Notes: generated by a model from the letters alone, not told the origin. A stretch of 64,000 nucleotides of DNA from a gamma proteobacterium endosymbiont of Lamellibrachia anaximandri (GCA_016756855.1 JAESPD010000014.1:1-64000); one strand, 5' to 3'; counted from the first letter of the stretch, positions 12,280 to 26,786 are shown. Numbers and translations are program-made.

Positions 12280-12942
12280 TTGAAGGTCTCCCGTTCGCTG
12301 CCCATGTGTATCACCGTACTCTCGAAAAATTCTGCCAACGCCCGGCCAAAATCCAGGATTTGGCAATGGCTGACCCAAACGCCTCTGCGACTTCTGGGCA
12401 GCGCCAGTGTGGTTTTTCTGCTGTTGGCCGCTGGAGACTATCTGTTGGGTGAGGCTGTGTCTGTCTGGCAGGGTGACAATCTGCTGTTCGGCATCGCGCC
12501 ACTGCCGTTTTTCGGTTATCTGTTGCAGCGCTACCCCGAATGGCTGAAGCGTTCGCCGGTTCCCTATGTCCGCTATGGGGCGCTCTTCTTTCTCTTTGCT
12601 GCAGCGCAGGTCGTTTTTCATCTCTCCCGGCAGACTGGTGGCGCACCGGGGTTGTTCTATTTCGCGCTGCTGGCGGTTGGTTGGTACCTCGCTATCACCA
12701 CCCTGGTGGGAATCTACCGCTTCGCACTGGATAGCCATCGCACCTCAGAGGGCTGGATCAATGGTCTGCTCTATGTCGGCGCGGCGGCGCTACTGCTCTC
12801 TGGATTAGGGCTGATACTGGGGGAGTTCGCGCTGTCGAATGCCGGTTTCTGGCTGGGATTTGGGGGATGGCTGCTACCGTCGTTGCTGCTTGCCGCGCTC
12901 CGTCCGCTTTTGCGACCGGGTCAAGCGTTACATATTCCCTAA
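12280..12942 (+). CDS. Hypothetical multi-TM membrane protein
   Basis: Several hydrophobic segments; weak resemblance to NnrS-type proteins; start uncertain. Confidence 0.55.
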   Translation: MKVSRSLPMCITVLSKNSANARPKSRIWQWLTQTPLRLLGSASVVFLLLAAGDYLLGEAVSVWQGDNLLFGIAPLPFFGYLLQRYPEWLKRSPVPYVRYGALFFLFAAAQVVFHLSRQTGGAPGLFYFALLAVGWYLAITTLVGIYRFALDSHRTSEGWINGLLYVGAAALLLSGLGLILGEFALSNAGFWLGFGGWLLPSLLLAALRPLLRPGQALHIP

Positions 12943-13009
12943 GCGCGTCACTTTCCGTATTATCCTCAGGCAATTTTTGGGCGGATATGCCCGCAACTGA
13001 ATTGCCTCC

Positions 13010-15265
13010 ATGAGCGACACCATCGATTCAACACTCGAAGGCGTGGAACAGGTCCCCCTCGGCGACTTTACCGAAAAGGCGTATCTGGACTACTCCATGT
13101 ACGTCATTCTCGACCGCGCACTACCTCACATCGGTGACGGCCTCAAGCCGGTGCAGCGGCGCATCGTCTATGCAATGTCGGAACTCGGTCTGAGCGCCAC
13201 CGCAAAGTTCAAAAAGTCCGCCCGTACCGTGGGCGACGTGCTTGGCAAGTTCCATCCCCACGGTGACAGCGCCTGCTACGAAGCGATGGTGCTGATGGCG
13301 CAGAATTTTTCCTATCGCTATCCGCTGGTGGACGGTCAGGGCAACTGGGGTTCGCCGGATGATCCCAAGTCTTTCGCTGCAATGCGCTATACGGAATCGC
13401 GCCTTACTCCCTATGCCCAGGTGTTGCTCGCGGAGCTGGGTCAGGGAACCGTGGAGTGGGAACCCAATTTTGACGGCACGCTGAAAGAACCGTCTCTGCT
13501 GCCCGCGCGTCTGCCCAATGTGCTGCTGAACGGCGCGTCCGGTATCGCGGTGGGTATGGCGACCGATATCCCACCGCACAATTTGCGGGAGGTTGCCGGC
13601 GCCTGTATTCATCTGCTGGAGACGCCGAAGGCGACCCTTGAGGATCTGATGGTCTATATCAAAGGGCCGGACTATCCCACCGATGCGGAGATCATTACCC
13701 CGCCGGCAGACCTGCGCAAGATGTATGAAACCGGCAACGGATCGATTCGCATGCGCGCCCGCTATGAACAGGAACATGGCGATATCATCGTGACCGCACT
13801 GCCGCATCAGGTCTCCGGCTCGCGCATCATGGAGCAGATCGCCCAGCAGATGCAGGCGAAAAAACTGCCGATGGTGGAGGATCTGCGGGATGAGTCGGAT
13901 CATGAGAATCCCACCCGGCTGGTGATCATGCCCCGTTCGAACCGGGTCGACGTGCAGCGCCTGATGTCCCACCTCTTCGCCACCACCGATCTGGAGCGCA
14001 CCTACCGGGTCAATGTCAATCTGATCGGTACCAACGGACGGCCGGCGGTGAAGGATCTCCGCACCCTGCTGGCGGAGTGGCTGGCCTTCCGTACCGCGAC
14101 GGTCACGCGGCGTCTGCAGTACCGTCTGGATCAAGTGCTGGATCGCCTGCATATCCTGGAAGGCTTGATGATCGCCTACCTCAATATCGACGAGGTGATC
14201 GCGATTATCCGCCATGAAGATGATCCCAAGGCGGAGCTGATGAGCCGTTTCGGTCTCTCTGACCGCCAGGCCGAGGCGATCCTCAATCTGCGTTTGCGCC
14301 ACTTGGCAAAGCTGGAGGAGATCAAGATCCGCGGAGAGCAGGAGGCCTTGGAGACTGAGCGGGAGTGGCTGGAGAAGACGCTGAACTCCAAGCAGCGCCT
14401 GCGTACCCTGATTCGCAAGGAGATCCAGGCGGACGCGGAGAAATATGGTGACGAGCGACGCTCTCCCATCGTCGGACGTGAAGCGGCGGAAGCACTGGAC
14501 GAAACCGAACTGACGCCCAGTGAGCCGGTGACCGTGATTCTTTCGGAGAAGGGTTGGGGCCGGGCCGCCAAAGGACACGATATTGATCCTGCCGGACTCA
14601 ACTACAAGGCAGGTGACAGTTACCTTGCCTCCGTTCGGCTGCGCAGTAATCAGTCTGCCATCTTCATCGACTCCAGTGGTCGCAGTTACTCTCTGTTGGC
14701 GCATACGCTGCCCTCCGCCCGCAGTCAGGGCGAGCCGCTGACGGGGCGTTTCTCTCCTCCCGGCGGATCGGTGTTTTCCGCCGTGTTGGGCGGAGATCCC
14801 AAGGTTTGGTATCTGCTGGCTTCCGATGCGGGTTACGGTTTCCGGGTACAGATGAAAGCCATGTTTGCCAAGAATAAGGCTGGGAAATCGATGCTCACCC
14901 TGCCCAAGGGGGCGAAAGTGCTGCCGCCGGTGATGCTGGGGGATCCTGCAACAGACCGGGTGGTCGCCGTGACAAACGAAGGCCGCATGCTGGTTTTTCC
15001 TGTTGCCGAGTTGCCGGAGCTCTCGCGGGGCAAGGGAAACAAGATCATTGGCATTCCCGGCAAGCGAGTGGAGTCGCGGCAGGAGTTTGTCGTGGCACTC
15101 ACAGTGGTGCCGGCAGACGGGCATCTCAAGGTTTGTGCCGGGAAACGCCATATCACCCTTAAGCCTGCTGATCTGGACAGCTACCAAGGAGAGCGGGGGC
15201 GGCGTGGCAACAAGCTGCCGAGAGGTTTTCAGAGAGTCGACAGCCTCCAGGTGCCTCTTAAATAA
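13010..15265 (+). CDS. parC: DNA topoisomerase IV subunit A
   Basis: [61 protein letters not shown]. Confidence 0.96.
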   Translation: MSDTIDSTLEGVEQVPLGDFTEKAYLDYSMYVILDRALPHIGDGLKPVQRRIVYAMSELGLSATAKFKKSARTVGDVLGKFHPHGDSACYEAMVLMAQNFSYRYPLVDGQGNWGSPDDPKSFAAMRYTESRLTPYAQVLLAELGQGTVEWEPNFDGTLKEPSLLPARLPNVLLNGASGIAVGMATDIPPHNLREVAGACIHLLETPKATLEDLMVYIKGPDYPTDAEIITPPADLRKMYETGNGSIRMRARYEQEHGDIIVTALPHQVSGSRIMEQIAQQMQAKKLPMVEDLRDESDHENPTRLVIMPRSNRVDVQRLMSHLFATTDLERTYRVNVNLIGTNGRPAVKDLRTLLAEWLAFRTATVTRRLQYRLDQVLDRLHILEGLMIAYLNIDEVIAIIRHEDDPKAELMSRFGLSDRQAEAILNLRLRHLAKLEEIKIRGEQEALETEREWLEKTLNSKQRLRTLIRKEIQADAEKYGDERRSPIVGREAAEALDETELTPSEPVTVILSEKGWGRAAKGHDIDPAGLNYKAGDSYLASVRLRSNQSAIFIDSSGRSYSLLAHTLPSARSQGEPLTGRFSPPGGSVFSAVLGGDPKVWYLLASDAGYGFRVQMKAMFAKNKAGKSMLTLPKGAKVLPPVMLGDPATDRVVAVTNEGRMLVFPVAELPELSRGKGNKIIGIPGKRVESRQEFVVALTVVPADGHLKVCAGKRHITLKPADLDSYQGERGRRGNKLPRGFQRVDSLQVPLK

Positions 15266-15286
15266 TGTTCCATTGATTTGGTGAGC

Positions 15287-15375
15287 GTAGGCCGGTTCAA
15301 GCGTAGCGGAACCGGCGACTTGACTCGCCCTGCCAAAGCCTGAATGCCCGATCCGCTACGCTTGATCAGGCCTAC
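15287..15375. repeat. REP-like element family A, copy 2
   Basis: gtaggccggttcaagcgtagcggaaccggc ... ccgatccgctacgcttgatcaggcctac. Confidence 0.85.
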
Positions 15376-15398
15376 ATCCGGGGCGGTTGATAATCCCC

Positions 15399-16883
15399 TT
15401 AAAATAGAGCGCTGTTGATCCAGTAATGGCACAGCACAGAGACGAAGAAACCCAGCATTATCTCCGGTGTCCAGCGCAGGTGGGCGAAAAAGGTGTAACG
15501 TCCGTAGGACTGTCCCATCAACGCGATTCCGGCCGCCGAACCGATCGAGAGCAGGCTGCCGCCGATGCCCGTGGTAAGGGTAACGGTGAGCCAGTCACCG
15601 AGCGCCATTCGCGGATCCATCGCCAGTACCGCGAACATCGTCGGGGTGTTTTCCACAATAGCGGAATAGAAGCCGACCATCAGATTGGCCACGTCTGTGC
15701 CCCACTGGCCGTACATAACTGCCTCTGCCATTGAGAGCCAGCCGATATAGGCAAGTCCCCCCACGCTGAGTGCGATGCCGTAGAGGAACAGGATGGCGTC
15801 CCACTCAGCGCGTGATATGCGCTGAAAAACGTCGAACGGTGTTTTCTTCAGGCTGGGCAGCGGACCGCCGATCCACTCTTCTTCACCGGTAAGTTCTTCG
15901 TCATTGTGGCTCTTTTTGAGGTAGTAACCGAAAAACTGCAGATAGGCGAGTCCGGTCATCATGCCGATGACCGGCGGCAGTTGCAGCAGGGTTTCAAACG
16001 TCACGCTGGTGGCGATGGTGAGCAGAAATAACAACAGAATCATCGCGCCGCCCCGGAGCATGTCTATTTTTTCGACTCGGCTTTTGGGTGTGCCATGTGG
16101 GATGGCGCGTGAGAGCAGGAGGGCGGTCAACAGATAGCCGGTCAGTGCCGGGATCAGCAGATTGTAGAAGGACCAGAAATCGAGCGGCCCCTGGCTGGTG
16201 GTGATCTGGTGCTGCCAGATTACCAGCGTGGTGAGGTCTCCAAAAGGACTGAAGACGCCACCGGCGTTGGCGGCCACCACCACATTGACACAGGCAAGCG
16301 AGGTGAACCGGACCTCCTTGCGGCCGAGGGCAAAGACCACTGCGCCCATCAGTAGAGCGGTGCTCAGGTTGTCGAGTAGCGGGGAGAGGACGAAGGTGGT
16401 GAGGCCGGTCAACCAGAAGAGTGAGCGGTAGGTGTAGCCGCGTTCGGCCACCCAGGTTCGCAGGGCGGCGAACACGCGGCGTTCGTTCATGGCGTTGATG
16501 TAGGTCATCACCACCAGCAGAAACAGCATCAGCTCTGCATATTTGAGCAGATAGCCCCGAACCGCTGCTTCGGCCCCGTGGGCAAGTCCCAAGTGCGTTT
16601 CGCTCCAGGCGATGAGTCCCCAGATAAGCCCTGCCGACAGCAGCATGGGCTTGGATTTCCGCATGTCGATGAACTCTTCGAAAGTCACCGCGAGAATGGC
16701 AAGGACGAAAATAGCCATGGCGGCCAATCCAGGCCACTGAAGCGCAAGGTTTTCTGCGGAGGAGGATTGCATGGCCCACGCAGGGGCGCTGAACGCAGAG
16801 AGCGACAGGATCAGCAGAAAGCGGATAGGGTTGTGCCGGTACAAAATGGCGAACTCTCGAATACGACTCAAACCGTCAGCCAT
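15399..16883 (-). CDS. nhaD: Sodium:proton antiporter NhaD-like
   Basis: NhaD/ArsB-family sequence (LDNLSTALLMGAVVFALG, NAGGVFSPFGDLTTLVIW); start set at MADGLSRIRE. Confidence 0.85.
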   Translation of the reverse strand: MADGLSRIREFAILYRHNPIRFLLILSLSAFSAPAWAMQSSSAENLALQWPGLAAMAIFVLAILAVTFEEFIDMRKSKPMLLSAGLIWGLIAWSETHLGLAHGAEAAVRGYLLKYAELMLFLLVVMTYINAMNERRVFAALRTWVAERGYTYRSLFWLTGLTTFVLSPLLDNLSTALLMGAVVFALGRKEVRFTSLACVNVVVAANAGGVFSPFGDLTTLVIWQHQITTSQGPLDFWSFYNLLIPALTGYLLTALLLSRAIPHGTPKSRVEKIDMLRGGAMILLLFLLTIATSVTFETLLQLPPVIGMMTGLAYLQFFGYYLKKSHNDEELTGEEEWIGGPLPSLKKTPFDVFQRISRAEWDAILFLYGIALSVGGLAYIGWLSMAEAVMYGQWGTDVANLMVGFYSAIVENTPTMFAVLAMDPRMALGDWLTVTLTTGIGGSLLSIGSAAGIALMGQSYGRYTFFAHLRWTPEIMLGFFVSVLCHYWINSALF

Positions 16884-16923
16884 TATTAGAAATTTCGCAT
16901 TGACTGTACAGCCTCCCCGTAGA

Positions 16924-17058
16924 TAGTGCCCGTCCGGAAACACTGTTTTCACCACGAAGCGCACGAAGAACACGAAGAAAATTCATGGTTAATCAATCTT
17001 TCACCTTCGTGCTCTTCGTGTCCTTTGTGATTAGATGAGGGTTTCCGGATGGACACTA
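16924..17058. repeat. Imperfect-palindrome repeat family B, copy 2
   Basis: tagtgcccgtccggaaac ... gtttccggatggacacta flanking the accacgaagcgcacgaag / cttcgtgtcctttgtg core. Confidence 0.8.
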
Positions 17059-17177
17059 AATAGCGTCCATCCAGAGGGTAGTGTGCGCCGTGCGCACCAT
17101 GATTTCCGAATCACTGTTGGAGACTTATTGGTTCTATCGGTATAATGAACGGTTGGAAATTCCATTGCTGGAAAAAT

Positions 17178-17262
17178 GCGAAAGTGGCGGAATTGGTAGA
17201 CGTGCTGGATTTAGGTTCCAGTGGGGCAACCCGTGGGAGTTCAAGTCTCCCCTTTCGCACCA
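17178..17262 (+). tRNA. tRNA-Leu (TAG)
   Basis: gcgaaagtggcggaattggtagacg...ttcaagtctcccctttcgcacca, encoded CCA. Confidence 0.95.
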
Positions 17263-17398
17263 AATTCAGTCCTGTCGCTGATTCGGGAGTCGTGTCCCTT
17301 TAATCGGGAACCCGGCTACCGGGCGGCGGTGTGGATGTTGTAAATACCCAACTGTTTTTGAAAATCATTGGCAGTTCAGTCTGCAGGAGAAGAGATAG

Positions 17399-18691
17399 AT
17401 GCAAGTTTCGGTTGAATCGGGTGAAGGTTTCGAGCGGCGGGTAACCGTGGAACTGCCTGCTGAACAGGTTGAACAGGAGGTGACCAAACGCCTGAAACAG
17501 ATCGGCCGGACTGCCAAGGTGGATGGTTTTCGTCCAGGTAAGGTGCCGATGGGTATGCTGCGCCGTCAATATGGCGGTCACGTACTGCAGGAGGTCTATG
17601 GTGAACTGATTGAGACCAGTTACAGGGATGCGATCCTCCAGGAGGGTCTGAACCCGGCGGGTCAGCCCAAGATCGAACCGAAAACCTCCGAAGATGAGAG
17701 TCTCTTCTCCTACGTCGCAACGCTGGAAGTCATGCCGGTGATTGATTCGCCGAAGGTAGAGGGTACCCTCAAGCGGCCGGTTGCGGATGTGGCCGACGGT
17801 GACGTGGATGAGATGATCGAAAAACTGCGGGGCCAGCGTATCGCCTGGAATCCGGTCGAACGGGCCGCCGCTGATGGCGATCAGGTAAAGATCAACTTCA
17901 AGGGCATCATGGACGGAGAGGCCTTCGAAGGTGGCAGCGCTGACGATGTGCCTCTGGTGCTGGGTTCCAAATCCATGATCGATGGCTTCGAGAGTGGTCT
18001 CGTCGGTGCGGAAAAGGGTGGCAGCCTCACCCTGGAACTCAAATTCCCTGAAGATTACCGGGTGGAAGAGCTGGCAGGAAAGCCGGTAACCTTCGAGGTG
18101 GAGATCAACGAGGTGGCCGAAGCGGATCTGCCCGAGGTGAATGATGATTTCGCTAAAGAGTTCGGGGCTGTAGAGGGCGTCGAGAAGTTGAAGAGCGATA
18201 TTCGGGAGAATATGGAGCGCGAACTCGAACAGCGCATCAAGGCCCGGATCAAGAGTCAGGCCATGGATCTGCTGGTGGAGAGCAACAGTACCGAGGTGCC
18301 GGGGGTGCTGGTCGACGAGGAGATTGGCGAGCTGCAGGAGCAGACCCGCAACCGCATGTCCACCGGCGTGCCGGGTTCCTCCATGGAGCTGCCCCGTGAG
18401 ATGTTCGAGGAGCAGGCGAAACGCCGGGTGATCCTGGGGCTGCTGATTGCAGAGATCATCAAGCAGAATGAGATACAACTGGACGCTGATCGTGTGCGCC
18501 AGACGATTGAGGAGTATGCGGCCAGCTATGAAAAGCCTGAAGAGGTAGTCGAGCACTATTACGGCAACAGCGAGCAGTTGGCTGCGGTGCAGAACGTGGT
18601 GCTGGAGGATCAGGTGGTTGACTGGGTGCTGGAAAATGCCCAGGTCGAAGATGAGAATACCTCTTTTGCCGCCCTGACCGATGAGGGCTGA
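17399..18691 (+). CDS. tig: Trigger factor
   Basis: MQVSVESGEGFERRVTVELPAEQVEQEV; syntenic with clpP-clpX-lon. Confidence 0.96.
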   Translation: MQVSVESGEGFERRVTVELPAEQVEQEVTKRLKQIGRTAKVDGFRPGKVPMGMLRRQYGGHVLQEVYGELIETSYRDAILQEGLNPAGQPKIEPKTSEDESLFSYVATLEVMPVIDSPKVEGTLKRPVADVADGDVDEMIEKLRGQRIAWNPVERAAADGDQVKINFKGIMDGEAFEGGSADDVPLVLGSKSMIDGFESGLVGAEKGGSLTLELKFPEDYRVEELAGKPVTFEVEINEVAEADLPEVNDDFAKEFGAVEGVEKLKSDIRENMERELEQRIKARIKSQAMDLLVESNSTEVPGVLVDEEIGELQEQTRNRMSTGVPGSSMELPREMFEEQAKRRVILGLLIAEIIKQNEIQLDADRVRQTIEEYAASYEKPEEVVEHYYGNSEQLAAVQNVVLEDQVVDWVLENAQVEDENTSFAALTDEG

Positions 18692-18798
18692 GGCGAAAAG
18701 TGGGGTTGTTCCGCCGTCGGAATTGGGTGGTTGGGGTAATTCGGCTGAGTTGACAGGTAAGCTAAGATTTTTCGATAGGGCTAAAGGAATCAGGTGAT

Positions 18799-19440
18799 AT
18801 GACCGATATACACCACATGGGTGGTCTTGAAACGCAGAATCTGGGATTGGTGCCGATCGTTGTCGAACAGACAGCGCGCGGTGAGCGCTCGTATGATATC
18901 TACTCCAGGCTCCTCAAGGAGCGGGTGATCTTTCTGGTGGGGCCTGTCGAAGACCACATGGCCAACCTGGTGGTGGCTCAGTTGCTCTTTTTGGAATCAG
19001 AGAATCCCGACAAGGATATTCACCTCTACATCAATTCACCAGGCGGCTCGGTGACTGCCGGACTGTCGATCTACGACACCATGCAGTTTATCAAGCCGGA
19101 CGTGAGCACCATGTGTATTGGCCAGGCCGCCAGTATGGGTGCGCTGCTGTTGACAGGTGGCGCTAAAGGCAAACGTCACTGTCTGCCCAATTCACGCATG
19201 ATGATTCATCAGCCGCTGGGTGGTTTCCAGGGTCAGGCCACGGATATCGAGATCCATGCCAAAGAGATCCTGCTGCTGCGCGAGCGACTGAACACTATCA
19301 TGGCCGAACACACGGAACAGCCGCTGAAGAAGGTTGGCGAAGATACAGAGCGGGACAATTTTATGGGCGGTGAGGATGCGGTTGCCTATGGGTTGATCGA
19401 CCATGTGCTGGAGAATCGCACCGGACAGGCTGAAGAGTGA
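18799..19440 (+). CDS. clpP: ATP-dependent Clp protease proteolytic subunit
   Basis: [43 protein letters not shown]. Confidence 0.97.
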   Translation: MTDIHHMGGLETQNLGLVPIVVEQTARGERSYDIYSRLLKERVIFLVGPVEDHMANLVVAQLLFLESENPDKDIHLYINSPGGSVTAGLSIYDTMQFIKPDVSTMCIGQAASMGALLLTGGAKGKRHCLPNSRMMIHQPLGGFQGQATDIEIHAKEILLLRERLNTIMAEHTEQPLKKVGEDTERDNFMGGEDAVAYGLIDHVLENRTGQAEE

Positions 19441-19618
19441 TGTTTGATTGCTTGGCTTGAAAACCGGACCTAGATGCCAGGATGAACAGATAAAGGCTGA
19501 CAGTTCTGGCTAGCCCTGATACAAGATCCGAGGGTTTGTTAAAAGGGTACAGTAGGATTAAGATTGGAATGACTGGCTTTGAAGACACAGCAGGGTGTCT
19601 CGCAGGAGATAGAGTGAT

Positions 19619-20899
19619 ATGAGTGGTGACAACAACGGCAAAAATGATGACGGCAAGCTGCTGTATTGTTCATTTTGCGGCAAAAGTCAGCATGAAGTAC
19701 GGAAGTTGATAGCAGGCCCTTCGGTCTTCATCTGCGATGAGTGCGTGGATCTATGCAACGACATCATCCGTGAGGAGATGCAGGAGGTTGGTGAAAAAAC
19801 CTCTGACAAACTGCCGAAACCCCATGAGATCAATGAAACCCTCAATCAATATGTGATCGGGCAGGGCCGCGCCAAAAAAGTCCTCTCCGTGGCGGTCTAC
19901 AATCACTACAAGCGATTGGAGTCCATCGGTAAGGACAGCGACATCGAGTTGGCCAAGTCCAATATCCTGCTGATCGGCCCCACCGGTTCTGGCAAGACAT
20001 TGTTGGCCGAGACCTTGGCCCGGCTGCTGAACGTTCCCTTTACCATCGCAGATGCAACCACGCTGACAGAGGCGGGTTATGTGGGTGAGGATGTCGAAAA
20101 TATCATCCAGAAACTGCTGCAGAAATGCGATTACGATGTGGAAAAGGCCCAGACAGGCATTGTCTATATCGATGAAATCGACAAGATCTCCCGCAAATCG
20201 GACAACCCTTCGATTACCCGCGATGTCTCGGGCGAAGGTGTGCAGCAGGCGTTGTTGAAGTTGATCGAGGGAACCGTTGCCTCAGTGCCTCCCCAAGGTG
20301 GGCGCAAGCATCCCCAGCAGGAGTTCCTGCAGGTCGACACGTCCAATATTCTGTTTATCGTCGGCGGTGCATTTTCCGGCCTGGAGAAGGTAATCAGGGA
20401 TCGCTCCGAAAAAGGCGGCATTGGCTTTTCAGCCGAGGTGCGCAGCAAGGATGAGAGTCGCTCGATTGGTGAAATCATCGTCAATGTGGAGCCGGAAGAC
20501 CTGATCAAGTATGGTTTGATCCCCGAGTTTGTGGGAAGGCTGCCGGTGGTTGCTACGCTCCAGGAGCTGGATGAAGAGTCACTGGTCAGGATTCTCACTG
20601 AACCCAAGAATGCCTTGACCAAACAGTACAACAAACTGTTCGAGATGGAGGGCTGCGAACTTGAGATTCGGGAGGATGCCCTGGCTGCCATCGCCCGTAA
20701 GGCGATGGAGCGAAAGACTGGCGCCCGGGGATTGCGTACCATCCTCGAACAGGTATTGCTTGATACCATGTATGATCTGCCCTCCATGGATGAGGTGACC
20801 AAGGTCGTGGTGGATGAGTCAGTGATAATCGGTGAGTCCGAGCCGTTGATGCTCTACGAGAGTGGAGAGCAGCAGCAGATCGCCGCCTCTTCTGACTGA
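19619..20899 (+). CDS. clpX: ATP-dependent Clp protease ATP-binding subunit
   Basis: Zinc finger [18 protein letters not shown], Walker [19 protein letters not shown]. Confidence 0.98.
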   Translation: MSGDNNGKNDDGKLLYCSFCGKSQHEVRKLIAGPSVFICDECVDLCNDIIREEMQEVGEKTSDKLPKPHEINETLNQYVIGQGRAKKVLSVAVYNHYKRLESIGKDSDIELAKSNILLIGPTGSGKTLLAETLARLLNVPFTIADATTLTEAGYVGEDVENIIQKLLQKCDYDVEKAQTGIVYIDEIDKISRKSDNPSITRDVSGEGVQQALLKLIEGTVASVPPQGGRKHPQQEFLQVDTSNILFIVGGAFSGLEKVIRDRSEKGGIGFSAEVRSKDESRSIGEIIVNVEPEDLIKYGLIPEFVGRLPVVATLQELDEESLVRILTEPKNALTKQYNKLFEMEGCELEIREDALAAIARKAMERKTGARGLRTILEQVLLDTMYDLPSMDEVTKVVVDESVIIGESEPLMLYESGEQQQIAASSD

Positions 20900-21207
20900 G
20901 AGTCCTCTTTTCGGACCAAATCCAATCGGCATTTACGGAATCCTCATTTTTTTCCGGGCAGACCTTGAAGTTCTGCCCGGCAGCCCCAACCCTCCTGAAC
21001 ATGCACCGGGATATCCCGGTCTGTTCAGCCGACTGATCTCCCTGTATTTTAGTTGCAAATATTAGGCTATTTGCGTATCAGTAATAGAATAATCAAAGGC
21101 AGGAGAGCCTTCTATGGGTGAGCCGCTGTTGCGCCGCCCAGGATTTATACCAATATTTAACCAGACGGCCCTTTGTTACGCATTGGTCGTAAAGGAAATG
21201 AGCCGTT

Positions 21208-23652
<2,445 letters not shown>

Positions 23653-23821
23653 ACTTGGCCAAATTAAGCGGGAACCGTGGTTATAAAGCGGTTCCTGTGG
23701 CTTGACAGGCCAATGAGCAGCCGGTATAAAATCCCGGCGATTGCGTGCTCCAGGTAAGGAGTCATAACAGAATATTTTCGACGACGGTGTAACCCGGAGT
23801 CAGCCAAAGGGGAAACGATTA

Positions 23822-24094
23822 ATGAACAAAGCCGAATTGATAGATGCTATGGCGGATGCCGCTGATATTTCCAAAGCGGCGGCAGGTCGTGCGCTGGATG
23901 GCATGGTTGATGCCGTTACCGGAGCTATGAAGAGTGGTGATCAGGTCTCTCTGATTGGGTTTGGTACCTTCTCTGTAAAGGCGCGCGCTGCTCGTCAGGG
24001 CCGCAACCCACAGACAGGTGAGACCATTCAGATCAAGGCATCTAATATTCCTTCTTTCAAGGCTGGTAAAGCATTGAAGGATGCCGTAAACTAG
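23822..24094 (+). CDS. hupB: DNA-binding protein HU
   Basis: [36 protein letters not shown]...[14 protein letters not shown]. Confidence 0.95.
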   Translation: MNKAELIDAMADAADISKAAAGRALDGMVDAVTGAMKSGDQVSLIGFGTFSVKARAARQGRNPQTGETIQIKASNIPSFKAGKALKDAVN

Positions 24095-24107
24095 CGCGCC
24101 TTCACTT

Positions 24108-24184
24108 GGGGTGCTTAGCTCAGCTGGGAGAGCATCGCCCTTACAAGGCGAGGGTCGGGGGTTCGATCCCCTCAGCACCCACCA
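24108..24184 (+). tRNA. tRNA-Val (TAC)
   Basis: gggtgcttagctcagctgggagagcatcgcccttacaaggcg...gcacccacca. Confidence 0.95.
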
Positions 24185-24189
24185 TATCT

Positions 24190-24266
24190 GGAGCGGTAGT
24201 TCAGTTGGTTAGAATACCGGCCTGTCACGCCGGGGGTCGCGGGTTCGAGTCCCGTCCGCTCCGCCA
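24190..24266 (+). tRNA. tRNA-Asp (GTC)
   Basis: ggagcggtagttcagttggttagaataccggcctgtcacgccggggg...ctccgcca. Confidence 0.95.
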
Positions 24267-24279
24267 ATATCGAAGCAAA

Positions 24280-24308
24280 CGCGGGGTATCAGATGATACC
24301 CCGTTTTT
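24280..24308 (+). terminator. Rho-independent terminator after the tRNA genes
   Basis: cggggtatcagatgataccccgttttt. Confidence 0.8.
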
Positions 24309-24340
24309 GTATCCACTTTAGCATTCAACGATAAGCCGAT

Positions 24341-26248
24341 ATGTTACAGGCAATTAGGGATAAGGCTCAGGGCTGGTTTGCCTGGGGCATCGTCATTCTT
24401 ATTAGTATTCCTTTCGCACTTTGGGGTATCCAGGAGTATCTGGGTGTCGGTGCCGAGCCGATAGTGGCCACGGTCAATGGAAAGGAGATCACCGACCGTG
24501 CACTCAATAGCCGTTACGAAAATTTTCGTCAGGAATTGCGTCAGCGTCTTGGCGCCGCTTACCGACCGGAACTGTTCGATGATGCGCGTATGCGTAAGGA
24601 AGTGTTGCAGGAGATGATCCGTAACGAGGTCATCCTGCAGGCGTCCTACGATATGGGGCTTCGTGCGGGTGATCAGCTGGTAAGCTCGGCGATTCTCGGC
24701 ATACCCACGTTCCAGAAGAATGGTCGCTTTGATCAGGAGACCTTCGAGCGGGCAGTGAGACTGCAGGGTACCAGCGCAGCCGGATTCGAAGAACGAATCC
24801 GTCGCATCCTGCTTTCGGAGCAGTTATCACAAGCGGTCAACGGCACCGCATTCGTTACCGACTTCGAACTTAAAGAGAAGATTCGTTTGCAGGATCAGGC
24901 TCGCGAATTTGCCTTTTTTGCGGTGCCTTGGACGAAATTTGCCTCGAATGAAACTGTCTCCGATGAATCTGTCCAGGCTTACTACGAAAAGCATCAGGAG
25001 AGCTATCGCGTCCCTGAGCAGGTAAAGCTCGAATATATCTTGCTCGACGCCGACTCCCTCAGTGCGACGATTGAAGCGGATGAAGAGGCATTACGCGGCT
25101 ATTACGACGATCATCTGGACAATTATGGCCGCCCAGAACAGCGTCGCGCCAGCCATATCCTGGTACTGGTTGGGGCGTCTGGCGATGAGGACGAAGTCGA
25201 CACAGCTCGCCAGAAAGTCGAAACTTTGAAAGCGCGTGCTGAGCAGGGTGAGGATTTTGCCGAACTGGCAAAGAGCGCTTCACAGGATCCCGGCTCTGCG
25301 ACCAATGGCGGTGATCTCGGTTTTTTCGGCAAAGGCATCATGGATCCCGCTTTCGAAGCGGCCACCTATGCATTGCAGGATGGAGAGTTAAGCGCGCCTG
25401 TGCGCAGTGCCTTCGGTTTTCATCTCATCAAACTCACCGGTATCAAGGCGGGTGATGTTAAATCTTTGGAAGAAGTCAGGGATGAGGTTACCAAGGCCTA
25501 TAAACGGGGTGAGGCTGAGCGTATCTATTATGAGTATGCAGAGCGGCTTGCAGACCTTAGCTACGAAGATCCCGGCAGTCTGGAGCCTGCGGCAGCCACG
25601 CTTGGGCTGGATATCAAGAAGAGTGATTGGATCGACCGCGAGGGTGGGGCGGGAATACTCGCTTTTCCTAAACTGCTCGGTGCTGCATTCGGCGAGGATG
25701 TTCTGGCCGAACACAACAATAGTGAGCTGATTGAACTGGATCAGAATCAGTCGGTGGTGCTGCGCGTTCTTGATCACAAAGAGGCATCTTATCAGGCGCT
25801 TGATGAGGTGAAGGCAACGATAATTGCTGCAATCCGCAATGAGCAGGCCGAGACGCTGGCGAAAGCAGAGGCGGAGAAGCGTGTCGGACGATTGAAGACT
25901 GGTGAGCCGATCGACGCCGTGGCTGGTGAATTTGAGCTCAAGAAACCCGGCGCAGTGAAAAGACGCAGTACAGAGGTTCCGTTAAAATTGCTGGCCCAGG
26001 TATTTCGTGCGCCTAAACCTGCAGCGGGCGAGGTTGTGTCGGGTGTAACCCGGCTTGGTGATGGCGATTTCGCTGTATTTAGTCTGTCTGCAGTGGTGGA
26101 AGGCTCAGTGGATTCGCTTGACCAGGAGCAGATTGCCCAGGAAAAACGCACTTTGAGCAATTTTTCCGGAAGACAGTCCTTCAATGATCTTGTTAAGGAT
26201 CTGCGTGAACGGGCGGAAGTCACTTTGACTCAATCTGAGGGCGAATAG
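24341..26248 (+). CDS. ppiD: Peptidyl-prolyl cis-trans isomerase D
   Basis: SurA_N-like N-domain with TM anchor and parvulin domain (RRASHILVLV...GGDLGFFGKGIMDPAFEAA). Confidence 0.92.
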   Translation: MLQAIRDKAQGWFAWGIVILISIPFALWGIQEYLGVGAEPIVATVNGKEITDRALNSRYENFRQELRQRLGAAYRPELFDDARMRKEVLQEMIRNEVILQASYDMGLRAGDQLVSSAILGIPTFQKNGRFDQETFERAVRLQGTSAAGFEERIRRILLSEQLSQAVNGTAFVTDFELKEKIRLQDQAREFAFFAVPWTKFASNETVSDESVQAYYEKHQESYRVPEQVKLEYILLDADSLSATIEADEEALRGYYDDHLDNYGRPEQRRASHILVLVGASGDEDEVDTARQKVETLKARAEQGEDFAELAKSASQDPGSATNGGDLGFFGKGIMDPAFEAATYALQDGELSAPVRSAFGFHLIKLTGIKAGDVKSLEEVRDEVTKAYKRGEAERIYYEYAERLADLSYEDPGSLEPAAATLGLDIKKSDWIDREGGAGILAFPKLLGAAFGEDVLAEHNNSELIELDQNQSVVLRVLDHKEASYQALDEVKATIIAAIRNEQAETLAKAEAEKRVGRLKTGEPIDAVAGEFELKKPGAVKRRSTEVPLKLLAQVFRAPKPAAGEVVSGVTRLGDGDFAVFSLSAVVEGSVDSLDQEQIAQEKRTLSNFSGRQSFNDLVKDLRERAEVTLTQSEGE

Positions 26249-26510
26249 GCTTCACCACCCAGAGGATCGAGGGAGGCTTCGATTCTTTGGTTGATTAGCT
26301 GTTTCTGAAACAATCCGGACTGAAACAGCAGTAGCGAATTTGCTTGTTTCCCAATGTGCTACACTTCCGCTGTACGGGAGGACACACAGCAGGATCGTGC
26401 GCATAGTGGCTGTTTCTGTTTGTGTGTTTATTTTTACCAGCGGGATGATCCGTGGTGATTGTTGATCTCTTCGGCTATTCAAAGATTATTTAAAGATAAC
26501 AAGGAGAACT

Positions 26511-26786
26511 GTGATGTCCAAAGGGCAAAGTTTACAAGACCCTTTTTTGAACGCGCTGCGGAAAGAACGAGTACCGGTCTCCATTTTTCTGGTGAATGGC
26601 ATCAAGCTCCAGGGACAGATCGAATCGTTTGACCAGTTTGTCGTACTACTCAAAAACAGTGTGAGCCAGATGGTCTACAAACATGCCATTTCGACGGTGG
26701 TTCCTGCAAGGAACGTTCGTATCCAGCACAACGACAACGGTACAACGCCTGTAGATCAGCCAGCGTCGCCCGCGGGTAATTTTTGA
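26511..26786 (+). CDS. hfq: RNA chaperone Hfq
   Basis: [48 protein letters not shown]. Confidence 0.98.
   Translation: MMSKGQSLQDPFLNALRKERVPVSIFLVNGIKLQGQIESFDQFVVLLKNSVSQMVYKHAISTVVPARNVRIQHNDNGTTPVDQPASPAGNF

Noticed and set aside
13121-15187. 688-aa minus-strand ORF antisense to parC
   Set aside because: Long because of GC-rich codon bias opposite parC; not protein-like.
17081-17281. 66-aa ORF overlapping tRNA-Leu
   Set aside because: The frame reads through the tRNA gene; not a protein.
17300-18556. 418-aa minus-strand ORF antisense to tig
   Set aside because: Shadow ORF of trigger factor.
20955-20985. ccgggcagaccttgaagttctgcccgg as a clpX terminator
   Set aside because: Stem is good, but the T-run precedes it on the plus strand and there is no T-run after it.
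24106-24321. 71-aa ORF overlapping tRNA-Val and tRNA-Asp
   Set aside because: Translation of tRNA genes; spurious.
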